7,465 nt of DNA from Mucilaginibacter sp. (GTDB lineage Bacteria; Bacteroidota; Bacteroidia; Sphingobacteriales; Sphingobacteriaceae). The notes beneath the pieces were generated by a model. The model saw only the letters and a list, made by a program, of their open reading frames with translations, was not told where the DNA came from and made no database searches. The position numbers and the translations under genes are program-made. Where the stretch lies: positions 1 to 7,465 of the forward strand of contig JAICXZ010000142.1 of the NCBI GenBank assembly GCA_025934475.1. Direction: 5' to 3'. Position 1 is the stretch's first letter. Every line of letters begins with the position of its first letter. This document shows positions 1 to 5,786 of this stretch, piece after piece.

Positions 1-1
1 C

Positions 2-49
2 ACCGGACAGATAATTGATTTCGCCAATTTTGTGTGGATGAGTATTTAG
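2..49 (+). CDS. possible C-terminal tail of an upstream gene (partial)
   Basis: Frame 2 is open from the window edge to a TAG at 47-49 and encodes the hydrophobic tail TGQIIDFANFVWMSI. Frames 1 and 3 meet stops within the first 20 bases. If real, it is the end of a membrane protein gene reading the same way as the TM2 gene 43 bp downstream. Fifteen residues are too few to name a family, and a short open stretch can arise by chance. Confidence 0.3.
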   Translation, partial: TGQIIDFANFVWMSI

Positions 50-57
50 TTCTATCT

Positions 58-65
58 TAGTTTTG
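58..65 (+). promoter_or_regulatory. candidate Bacteroidota -7 promoter element (TAGTTTTG)
   Basis: The octamer fits the Bacteroidota -7 consensus TAnnTTTG exactly. A TTTG at 29-32 could be the -33 box, but the 25-nt spacing is longer than the usual 19-23. Transcription would start near 70-75, leaving a short leader before the ATG at 93. It would also rule out the TTG at 63 as start codon, since that TTG lies inside the element. Confidence 0.3.
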
Positions 66-92
66 ATCAGAACTTTAAAACCAATCATCGTC

Positions 93-458
93 ATGGACAT
101 GTTTCAAAATAACCCCTATGCGGCCCTTCCGGGAGTAACGCCCGAAGAGTTGGGGTATATACAACAAGCTTTATCGCAGCTGACGGAAAATCAGCAGAAG
201 TTTTTTTACATGAATTACACAGGTAAAAGAAAAAATCCGCAGGATATATTAATATTTACCATTATCGGCTTCTTCGGTGTTGCCGGTATCCAGCGTTTTG
301 TGCTGGGGCAAACCGTGATGGGTATTCTTTACCTGTTTACTGCGGGCTTTTGCTGGATAGGCACTATTGTTGACCTTGTGAATAACAAGTCGCTTACGCT
401 GGAGTACAACCAAAGTATGGTGTACGAAAGCTTCCAGATGGCTAAAATGACCAACTAA
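93..458 (+). CDS. TM2 domain-containing membrane protein
   Basis: A 121-residue protein read from the ATG at 93; another ATG lies two codons on, and the frame also extends upstream to a TTG at 63. Residues 1-47 are a polar N-terminal region with the stretch NNPYAALPGVTPEEL. Residues 48-97 form a TM2 domain: two hydrophobic helices (about 51-68 and 75-95), the inter-helix motif GIQRFVLGQ, which matches the family's G-x-x-RF/Y-x-LG signature, and WIGTIVDLV closing the second helix. A short polar tail follows. TM2 proteins are small inner-membrane proteins found widely in bacteria without a settled biochemical role. The gene is 6 bp upstream of the DUF2905 gene and probably cotranscribed with it. 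The family call is firm; the function is unknown. Confidence 0.85.
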   Translation: MDMFQNNPYAALPGVTPEELGYIQQALSQLTENQQKFFYMNYTGKRKNPQDILIFTIIGFFGVAGIQRFVLGQTVMGILYLFTAGFCWIGTIVDLVNNKSLTLEYNQSMVYESFQMAKMTN

Positions 459-464
459 TTTACC

Positions 465-689
465 ATGGATCACCAGGTGGCCAAATACCTGATACTGATA
501 GGCGGCGCTATATTGGTATTGGGTATTTTTATTTACTTTTTTGGCGGAAGCCTCAAGTGGCTCGGTCATCTGCCGGGAGATATTCGCATTGAGCGCGAAA
601 ATTTCCGTTTCTATTTTCCCATCACTACCCTGCTGCTTATTAACTTGTTGATTTTTTTGATCTTCCGTATATGGAAGTGGTTCAACTAG
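465..689 (+). CDS. DUF2905 family small membrane protein
   Basis: A 74-residue protein with two predicted membrane helices (about 8-28 and 51-69). Between them is the family's hallmark hydrophilic segment: LPGDIRIERENFRFYFPITT at 36-55, where PGDIRIE and FRFYFP are the conserved parts. Length and topology match DUF2905, a family of 65-75 aa proteins across many bacterial phyla with no assigned function. It starts 6 bp after the stop of the TM2 gene, so the two probably share a transcript. No Shine-Dalgarno sequence is visible before the ATG, which is usual in Bacteroidota. A 121-bp intergenic region carrying a palindromic repeat follows. The family assignment is confident; the function is unknown. 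Confidence 0.9.
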   Translation: MDHQVAKYLILIGGAILVLGIFIYFFGGSLKWLGHLPGDIRIERENFRFYFPITTLLLINLLIFLIFRIWKWFN

Positions 690-720
690 TCGTTAAATTT
701 ACGATTCATTAAAACCAATA

Positions 721-798
721 AATCTCTGTTGTCTCTGCGAACATCTTTGCGCTTTCTATGGTTATTTTACCGTGGAGGGTTGCAAAGAGACAGAGATT
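721..798. repeat. imperfect palindromic intergenic repeat ('TCTCTGCG/TCTTTGCG' type)
   Basis: AATCTCTG at 721-728 pairs perfectly with CAGAGATT at 791-798. After a 3-nt bulge, TCTCT at 732-736 pairs with AGAGA at 786-790, and GC at 737-738 with GC at 782-783. The inner part contains degenerate repeats of one unit (TCTCTGCG at 732-739, TCTTTGCG at 744-751) and a small GGT/ACC hairpin around 760-771. This layout resembles dispersed palindromic intergenic repeats that I recall from Sphingobacteriaceae and other Bacteroidota. It ends 12 bp before the start of the hydrolase gene, so it would be transcribed as a stem-loop or act as a terminator for the genes upstream. The palindrome is seen directly; family membership is inference. 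Confidence 0.65.
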
Positions 799-810
799 GA
801 TTCATAAACT

Positions 811-1770
811 ATGAAAGACATTAAAATTGCTACGGCCCAATTCGAAAATAGAAGCGGCGACAAGGACTACAATCTCTCCGTTATCAGGCGTTTGGCGGCG
901 AAGGCTGCTTCGCATGGAGCTAATGCCGTTGCGTTTCATGAGTGCTCTATAACCGGGTACAGTTTTGCCCGGCATCTGAACAAGGAGCAAATGCTGGACT
1001 TAGCCGAATTTATACCCGATGGACCAAGCATCCAAAAACTCACCAAGATTGCGTATGAGTATGATATCGCCGTCTTAGCGGGTTTATTCGAGAAGGACGC
1101 AGACGATAGGTTGTATAAAGCTTATGTATGTGTGGATAAGAACGGCCTGGTTGCCAAATTCCGCAAGCTGCATCCATTTATTAATCCCCATCTTACGCCC
1201 GGTAGCGAATATGTGATCTTCGATCTTTTGGGATGGAAATGCAGTATGCTGATCTGTTACGACAATAATATTATTGAGAATGTGCGCGCAGTGAAATTGA
1301 TGGGAGCTGACATTGTATTTATGCCTCACGTTACCATGTGTACGCCATCAACGCGCCCCGGGGCTGGTTTTGTCGACCCCAAATTATGGGATAACCGCGA
1401 GGCCGATCCGACCACCCTTCACCAGGAATTCGACGGATTAAAAGGCCGCGCCTGGTTAATGAAATGGCTGCCGGCAAGAGCGTATGATAACGCAATATAT
1501 GCCATCTTTTCAAATCCAATTGGTATGGACGATGACCAATTGAAGAATGGCTGTTCAATGATCATCGATCCATTTGGTGATATTATGGCTGAATGCCGCA
1601 GTTTTGATAACGAGGTTGCTATCGCATTAATTACGCCCGAGAAGCTAACGCAGGCAGGTGGCTATCGTTATCTCAAAGCCCGCAGGCCTGAATTATATGG
1701 TAATATTATCGCTCAGTCGCATCAATCCGAACAAAAAGTAGTGTGGATGAAAGAAGAATCGAACAAATAG
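811..1770 (+). CDS. carbon-nitrogen hydrolase (nitrilase superfamily)
   Basis: A 319-residue cytoplasmic enzyme of the nitrilase/amidase superfamily, which hydrolyses non-peptide C-N bonds through a Glu-Lys-Cys triad. All three residues are in their usual settings: E44 in AFHECSITGY, K119 in KFRKLHPF and C149 in MLICYDNNI. The superfamily's late block is also present (ARAYDNAIYAIFSNPIG at 222-238, then IIDPFGDIMAE at 251-261). The protein is longer than the usual 260-290 residues, mainly because of a loop at about 174-220 rich in Pro, Trp and charged residues, between the MPHV strand and the ARAYDN helix. This suggests a distinct substrate-specific subfamily. The substrate cannot be read from sequence; N-carbamoyl compounds, omega-amides or aliphatic amides are all possible. 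It stands alone, 121 bp after DUF2905 and 71 bp before Nif3, with a palindromic repeat in each gap. Confidence 0.9.
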   Translation: MKDIKIATAQFENRSGDKDYNLSVIRRLAAKAASHGANAVAFHECSITGYSFARHLNKEQMLDLAEFIPDGPSIQKLTKIAYEYDIAVLAGLFEKDADDRLYKAYVCVDKNGLVAKFRKLHPFINPHLTPGSEYVIFDLLGWKCSMLICYDNNIIENVRAVKLMGADIVFMPHVTMCTPSTRPGAGFVDPKLWDNREADPTTLHQEFDGLKGRAWLMKWLPARAYDNAIYAIFSNPIGMDDDQLKNGCSMIIDPFGDIMAECRSFDNEVAIALITPEKLTQAGGYRYLKARRPELYGNIIAQSHQSEQKVVWMKEESNK

Positions 1771-1779
1771 CAATGAATT

Positions 1780-1837
1780 ATACGAATTTTCAGGCGATAC
1801 CATTCGTGTAAGTCGAGCCAATTCGTGAAATTCGTAT
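1780..1837. repeat. palindromic intergenic repeat ('ATTCGTG' type)
   Basis: ATACGAATTT at 1780-1789 and AAATTCGTAT at 1828-1837 form a perfect 10-bp inverted repeat with a 38-nt centre. Variants of one heptamer recur on the + strand: ATTCGTG at 1802-1808, ATTCGTG at 1821-1827 and ATTCGTA at 1830-1836. The element fills most of the gap between the hydrolase stop and the Nif3 start, ending 4 bp before the ATG. Short 'AATTCGTG' series of this kind are known to me as degenerate intergenic repeats in several Bacteroidota genomes. It has no U-tract on the + strand, so terminator activity is doubtful. Confidence 0.65.
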
Positions 1838-1841
1838 CCTT

Positions 1842-2939
1842 ATGAAACTGTCGCAACTCACATCTTATCTCGAAAGTCTCGCTCCCTTATCTTACCAGGA
1901 AGATTATGACAACTCCGGTCTGATTGTAGGCAATCCTGATAAGGAGGTTCATCAGGCGCTGTTATCGCTGGATTGCACCGAAGCTATTGTTGATGAAGCG
2001 ATCGCCAAAGATTGCCAGGTGATCATTTCACATCATCCTATCGTTTTCCGTGGATTGAAGAAGCTGAATGGTAAAACTTACGTCGAGCGAGTTGTTGAGA
2101 AAGCGATAAAAAACGATATCGCCATCTACGCTATCCATACCAACCTGGATAATGTGGCCGACGGCGTGAATGCCAAAATCTGTGAAACACTTGAGCTAAC
2201 CAATTGCCGTATCCTTGCCCCCAAAACAGGATTACTGAAAAAGCTGGTTACTTATGTGCCGCGGGACAAGGCTGAACAAGTGCGCAATGCCCTGTTTCAT
2301 GCCGGTGCCGGCAATATCGGCAATTATAGCGAATGTAGTTTCAACGCCGACGGCACGGGAACTTTCAAGGGCGGCGAAGACACCAATCCCTATGTGGGCG
2401 AACCGGGCAAAAGGCATCATGAGGATGAGGTTAGAATAGAAACCATTTACCCAGCAGTACTGGAGAGCAAGTTGCTGATGGCGCTTTTCCTGGCCCACCC
2501 TTATGAAGAAGTTGCTTACGACCTTTATAATTTGACTAATCAGCATCAGCAAGTTGGCTCGGGTATGATTGGCGAATTGGAACAGGAGCTGACCGAGGAG
2601 GAGTTTTTGTTCGTTATCAAACAAAATATGGCGACCCGCGTCATCAGGCATACGGTATTGACCGGCAAGAAGGTGAAACGCGTAGCGGTATGCGGTGGCG
2701 CAGGGGGCTTTTTGCTAAAGCATGCCATAACGGCAGGCGCCGATTTTTTTGTAACCGCCGACTACAAATATCACGAGTTTTTTGATGCCGAAGGACGTAT
2801 CGTTATAGCCGATATCGGACATTTTGAGAGCGAGCAATTTACGGCGCAATTATTGTATAATATAATTAGGAAAAAATTTCCTAACTTTGCCGTCCGTTTA
2901 ACAGAAATTAATACCAACCCCATAAAGTATTTTATTTAA
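1842..2939 (+). CDS. Nif3-like dinuclear metal centre protein (YqfO type, with central insert)
   Basis: A 365-residue protein of the NIF3/YqfO/YbgI family, which forms toroidal hexamers with a two-metal site on the inner face. The ligands expected from E. coli YbgI are all present: H64 and H65 in ISHHPIVF, D103 in HTNLDN, and H327 and E331 in IGHFESEQ with the family's four-residue spacing. At 365 aa it is the long form: the NIF3 core (about 1-130 and 240-365) is interrupted at about 131-235 by the PII/CutA1-like alpha/beta insert seen in Bacillus YqfO, which ends in ESKLLMALFLAHPYEEVAYD. Homologues are often annotated 'GTP cyclohydrolase I type 2', but the physiological reaction is not settled. 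Its stop overlaps the next start as TAATG (2937-2941), indicating translational coupling with the zinc-ribbon protein. No Shine-Dalgarno sequence precedes the ATG. Confidence 0.93.
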   Translation: MKLSQLTSYLESLAPLSYQEDYDNSGLIVGNPDKEVHQALLSLDCTEAIVDEAIAKDCQVIISHHPIVFRGLKKLNGKTYVERVVEKAIKNDIAIYAIHTNLDNVADGVNAKICETLELTNCRILAPKTGLLKKLVTYVPRDKAEQVRNALFHAGAGNIGNYSECSFNADGTGTFKGGEDTNPYVGEPGKRHHEDEVRIETIYPAVLESKLLMALFLAHPYEEVAYDLYNLTNQHQQVGSGMIGELEQELTEEEFLFVIKQNMATRVIRHTVLTGKKVKRVAVCGGAGGFLLKHAITAGADFFVTADYKYHEFFDAEGRIVIADIGHFESEQFTAQLLYNIIRKKFPNFAVRLTEINTNPIKYFI

Positions 2940-3682
2940 TGGAACAAACCGTAGAACAAAAGCTAAAGGCTTTATACGAACTACAAACCATCCACACTAA
3001 GATTGACAAGATACGCCAGGTAAGAGGTGAACTGCCAATGGAAGTAGCTGACCTGGAAGATGATGTAGAAGGATTGGAGACCCGCATCCAAAAAATAAAA
3101 AATGAGCTGGATGATTTGGAAGATGATATCGTGACCCGCAAGAATTTGATTCGCGATGCGCAGGCCAACATCAAAAAGTACGAAACTCAGCTCAACGAAG
3201 TAAAAAACAATCGCGAGTACGACGCTATCACTAAAGAAATTGAGATCCAAGGTCTTGACATACAGGTGAGCGAAAAGAAGATCAAGGAATTTGGTTACGA
3301 GATCACAACCAAAACCCAGATCTTTGAAAAAGCGCAAGCTGACCTGGAAGGCCGTCGTGCTGACCTGGATGCTAAAAAAGCTGAGCTGGGCGCCATAGCG
3401 GCTGAGACCGAAAAGGAAGAAAACGAGTTGCTGGCTGAGGCAGATAAAGCTTCGCAAAGCATCGAGGAGCGTTTATTGACAGCGTATAGCCGTCTGCGTG
3501 GAAACGCGAAGAACGGTCTTGCTGTTGTAACAATCCAGCGCGATTCATGCTCAGGCTGCTTTAACCAGATTCCGCCTCAGCGCCAGTCGGATATACGCCA
3601 ACGCAAAAAGATCATCGTTTGCGAACACTGCGGCCGTATCCTGGTTGATGAGCAAATGGCTCTGGAAGTAGAGACTGCTTAA
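2939..3682 (+). CDS. coiled-coil C4 zinc-ribbon protein (COG1579 / zf-RING_7 family)
   Basis: A 247-residue soluble protein. Residues 1-185 are almost entirely charged heptad-like helix, a long antiparallel coiled coil with the conserved turn NNREYDAITKEIE at 90-102. Residues 195-240 form a C4 zinc ribbon with Cys204/Cys207 (DSCSGCFNQIPPQ) and Cys228/Cys231 (VCEHCGRILVD). This is the architecture of COG1579, whose studied members include Helicobacter HP0958, a sigma54- and flagellin-mRNA-associated factor, and chlamydial CT398. In non-flagellated Bacteroidota the role is unclear; binding nucleic acid or a transcription/translation factor is a reasonable inference. The start ATG lies inside the Nif3 stop (1-nt overlap), so translation probably depends on termination-reinitiation. 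An intrinsic terminator follows 23 bp after the stop, closing the operon. Confidence 0.92.
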   Translation: MEQTVEQKLKALYELQTIHTKIDKIRQVRGELPMEVADLEDDVEGLETRIQKIKNELDDLEDDIVTRKNLIRDAQANIKKYETQLNEVKNNREYDAITKEIEIQGLDIQVSEKKIKEFGYEITTKTQIFEKAQADLEGRRADLDAKKAELGAIAAETEKEENELLAEADKASQSIEERLLTAYSRLRGNAKNGLAVVTIQRDSCSGCFNQIPPQRQSDIRQRKKIIVCEHCGRILVDEQMALEVETA

Positions 3683-3705
3683 GTTTTGCAAAAAGAAATA
3701 AATGT

Positions 3706-3732
3706 AAAGCGCTTCAACGAAGCGCTTTTTTT
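3706..3732 (+). terminator. intrinsic (rho-independent) terminator
   Basis: A perfect 10-bp stem pairs AAAGCGCTTC (3706-3715) with GAAGCGCTTT (3719-3728) around the loop AAC, followed by a T-run at 3726-3732. It lies 23 bp after the zinc-ribbon stop, so it ends the Nif3/zinc-ribbon transcript. The next gene begins only 22 bp later and needs read-through or a promoter upstream of or within the hairpin. On the - strand the preceding A's give a weaker tract (TTTACATTTATTTC), so any bidirectional activity would be partial. Confidence 0.92.
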
Positions 3733-3754
3733 ATGACACCGAAACCTGAAATTT

Positions 3755-4228
3755 ATGGTACTACCTCTTACCTTTAGAACACTTGCGCTTATATCTGTTT
3801 TGTTTGTAATTGCCGGGCTATATTTTGTTTGGACCAGTTCACGTGAAAAGAAGGATTACGATCATGTAACGGGACACATAACCTACCTGGATAAACACTT
3901 GGGCAACCTTCCATTCAGCGATCCGGGTGATTACAGGTATATTCAAATAGAAAGCTACAATTATCCCTTTGAAGTCTATACAGCCGAACAGGGACCGAAA
4001 GTAGATAGTTTAAGAGTAGGTGATATCGTAACTGTTTATTACTATGAAAATAACTTTACGTACCGCGATCATATAAACCGTTTTCTCCAGTTTCTGGACA
4101 AGGATTCAAGGTCCTATTATAAAAGAAGCAATATTGGGAAAATTACCGGCTGGTTTATTATCGCCGGGGGTATTTTACTTGCTGGTCTTGGATATTTTCT
4201 TTACCAAAGGAAGAAGATAGTTTATTGA
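3755..4228 (+). CDS. hypothetical membrane protein with two TM helices (DUF3592-like layout)
   Basis: A 157-residue protein with an N-terminal membrane helix (about 8-27), an approximately 100-residue soluble domain (about 28-128), a C-terminal helix (about 130-150) and a short basic tail QRKKIVY. The soluble part looks beta-rich and includes HITYLDKHLG (41-50), an aromatic patch (YIQIESYNYPFEVY, 62-75) and VGDIVTVYYYENN (88-100). The last motif resembles the 'GD.V.V.Y' strand of DUF3592-type proteins, which share this helix-domain-helix layout. I cannot place it firmly in a family, and its function is unknown. It follows the Nif3/zinc-ribbon terminator closely and converges on the lipoprotein gene, leaving 12 bp between the stops. 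No separate terminator is visible after it. Confidence 0.75.
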   Translation: MVLPLTFRTLALISVLFVIAGLYFVWTSSREKKDYDHVTGHITYLDKHLGNLPFSDPGDYRYIQIESYNYPFEVYTAEQGPKVDSLRVGDIVTVYYYENNFTYRDHINRFLQFLDKDSRSYYKRSNIGKITGWFIIAGGILLAGLGYFLYQRKKIVY

Positions 4229-4240
4229 GGGTAGTTTAGA

Positions 4241-4615
4241 TCAATTTCCATTCTCGACAATCACAATCTGTTGTGTTAATTTGATATGCACTACCTCAGT
4301 GTTTTTGTTCGGGTGCTTGATGGCACTAGCCAGGACGAAGCCGCCGTTATCAAAAGGCTTGCTGTCCGAATTGGTGAACCCGTTTTTCCTGTCGTTAAAG
4401 TACGCATTAACCGTGTTTTGCGAGGATCGGTCATAGTTAATTGTGTAAGTCCTGCTACTATCGGTTTTGGAATAACTGATACCCGAGATACTAACCTTTA
4501 ACCCTGGGCAATAACGCGCAAGCTTGGTTTTGGCATCACTCATAAAGTTGCAGCCGATAGCTATAAAAAACATAGCCAGTATCGTGATGAATAGCTTGTG
4601 GGTTGGTTTATACAT
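4241..4615 (-). CDS. small putative lipoprotein, function unknown
   Basis: A 124-residue protein with a typical export signal: basic start (MYKPTHK), hydrophobic core (LFITILAMFFIAI) and a lipobox-like AIGC ending at Cys22. Ala at -3 is less usual than Leu, so lipidation is likely rather than certain. The mature part of about 103 residues is polar, with one further Cys (C36) and alternating strands such as KVSISGISYS, SRTYTINYDRSS and TEVVHIKLTQQIVIVENGN, suggesting a small beta-rich periplasmic or outer-membrane-attached domain. I recognise no family. It lies 68 bp downstream of the radical SAM gene on the same strand. A weak own promoter is possible: TATCTTTC (4643-4636 on the - strand) is one mismatch from TAnnTTTG, has a TTG 22 nt upstream, and lies 20 nt before the start. 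Confidence 0.75.
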   Translation of the reverse strand: MYKPTHKLFITILAMFFIAIGCNFMSDAKTKLARYCPGLKVSISGISYSKTDSSRTYTINYDRSSQNTVNAYFNDRKNGFTNSDSKPFDNGGFVLASAIKHPNKNTEVVHIKLTQQIVIVENGN

Positions 4616-4683
4616 GGTTTAGAGGGTTTAGTATGGAAAGATAAGGAAATCCGTTTTAATCTCATCAATGCTCAAAATCGTGT

Positions 4684-5754
4684 TCAAAATAAACTCGTCT
4701 GCCTCCCCTTCTTTGGCACAAATAAACTAAAATCAAACTCTGGCATAACCCGGTCGCACATAAAGCGGTTGACCGACATGCGGAAAAGCTGGTGTATAGA
4801 TTCGGCAATATTACCATCGCCGCCCATACGTCGTCCAAATTCGCTGTCATTGAGTTTTCCATCGTGGCACGCCTTGATCATATTTAAAACCTTTTCAGCG
4901 CGGTCAGGGAAAGCTTTATGTATCCAGTCGGTAAATATCTCGGCGATGCTCCCATTGAGCCTTACAATGGTAAATCCAGCGCCCTGGGCACCTCTGTCGG
5001 CAGCTGCCTTGATCACCGAAGGTATCTCATTGCTGTTCAGCCCCGGTATAATTGGTGCAACCATTATCCTAACAGGTATACCGTTCTCGCTTAATTTTTC
5101 AATAACAGCTAGTCTGCCTGTCGCCGTCACTGTTCGGGGCTCCAGCTTTTGCCGCAATTGCTCGTTAAGCGAATTGAGCGAAACATTCACATGAACTAAA
5201 TTCATCTTGCCCATTTCACCCAAAATGTCCAGATCGCGAAGGATGAGGTTGTTTTTGGTGATAATACTCACAGGGTTGCGATATTTGAGAAATATCTGCA
5301 ACAGAGAGCGGGTAATTTTTAGTTTGCGTTCCTGTGGCTGATAACAGTCGGTGTTGCCCGAAAGTAGCATTGACACGGGCTCATAATTCTTTTTATTGAG
5401 GTATTCTTCCAGCAATTCGGCAGCGTTTCGCTTCACAATGATCTTCCGCTCAAAGTCGAGTCCGGCGCTGAAGCCAAAGTATTCATGGGTATTTCGGGCG
5501 TAGCAATAGAGACACCCGTGCTCGCAGCCCTGGTAAGGATTGATGGAAAACATGTGCCACAAGTCGGGACTGTTTGACTCGCTGACAATCTTTTTGGGCG
5601 TTTCCTGGTAGATCTGTGTGGCCGAGTTTTCGAGCATAGGCTCGTCCAGGCCCTCGATGTGATCGAGCACATATTTATTCTTCAGGAACTTGTTGTGAAC
5701 GTTGACTTGTGCCCCCCTGCCCTTAAAAAATTCGGGATTCTCCTCATGCGACAT
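4684..5754 (-). CDS. PA0069-family / SplB-like radical SAM protein
   Basis: A 356-residue radical SAM enzyme. The [4Fe-4S] cluster motif C-x3-C-x2-C is C77, C81 and C84 in NPYQGCEHGCLYCYARNTHE, with the flanking signature found in COG1533 (spore-photoproduct-lyase-related) proteins. Other blocks support the PA0069 family: LSGNTDCYQPQERK at 131-144, LEPRT at 204-208, RIMVAPIIPGLN at 229-240 and GRRMGGDGNIAESIHQLF at 307-324. The length is normal for the family. The cluster would cleave S-adenosylmethionine to a 5'-deoxyadenosyl radical; the substrate of these non-sporulating relatives is unknown, so DNA photoproduct repair should not be assumed. The ATG is 32 bp from the response regulator stop, and a perfect 10-bp inverted repeat fills most of that gap. 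The lipoprotein gene follows. Confidence 0.92.
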   Translation of the reverse strand: MSHEENPEFFKGRGAQVNVHNKFLKNKYVLDHIEGLDEPMLENSATQIYQETPKKIVSESNSPDLWHMFSINPYQGCEHGCLYCYARNTHEYFGFSAGLDFERKIIVKRNAAELLEEYLNKKNYEPVSMLLSGNTDCYQPQERKLKITRSLLQIFLKYRNPVSIITKNNLILRDLDILGEMGKMNLVHVNVSLNSLNEQLRQKLEPRTVTATGRLAVIEKLSENGIPVRIMVAPIIPGLNSNEIPSVIKAAADRGAQGAGFTIVRLNGSIAEIFTDWIHKAFPDRAEKVLNMIKACHDGKLNDSEFGRRMGGDGNIAESIHQLFRMSVNRFMCDRVMPEFDFSLFVPKKGRQTSLF

Positions 5755-5760
5755 AATACA

Positions 5761-5785
5761 AATTTGCTAAAAATATTAGCAAATT
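5761..5785. promoter_or_regulatory. perfect 10-bp inverted repeat between response regulator and radical SAM gene
   Basis: AATTTGCTAA (5761-5770) and TTAGCAAATT (5776-5785) are exact reverse complements around the 5-nt loop AAATA. On the - strand the element begins 1 bp after the response regulator stop and ends 6 bp before the radical SAM ATG. It could be a weak A/T-rich terminator for the regulator, but only TTTG follows the stem. It could also be a dimer operator or a stem-loop controlling the radical SAM start. The repeat is certain; its role is not. Confidence 0.6.
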
Positions 5786-5786
5786 A

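Noticed and set aside
63..92. TTG at 63 as the start codon of the TM2 gene
   Set aside because: It overlaps a TAnnTTTG -7 candidate, and the ATG at 93 gives a normal-length protein.
1802..1836. CRISPR-like short repeats
   Set aside because: Units are 7 bp, irregularly spaced and degenerate, with no spacers of constant length and no cas genes.
2232..2651. Open frame on the - strand (139 codons) inside the Nif3 gene
   Set aside because: Nif3 has all metal ligands in the + frame; the antisense translation has no family features.
2981..3457. Hydrophobic-looking - strand frame (158 codons) inside the zinc-ribbon gene
   Set aside because: The antisense of Lys/Glu-rich coiled coil always yields Phe/Leu/Ser-rich translation; this is an artefact.
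4598..5194. Long + strand open frame (198 codons) opposite the radical SAM and lipoprotein genes
   Set aside because: It lies antisense to the well-supported radical SAM gene, its translation has no recognisable motif, and it is explained as a mirror of that gene's codon pattern.
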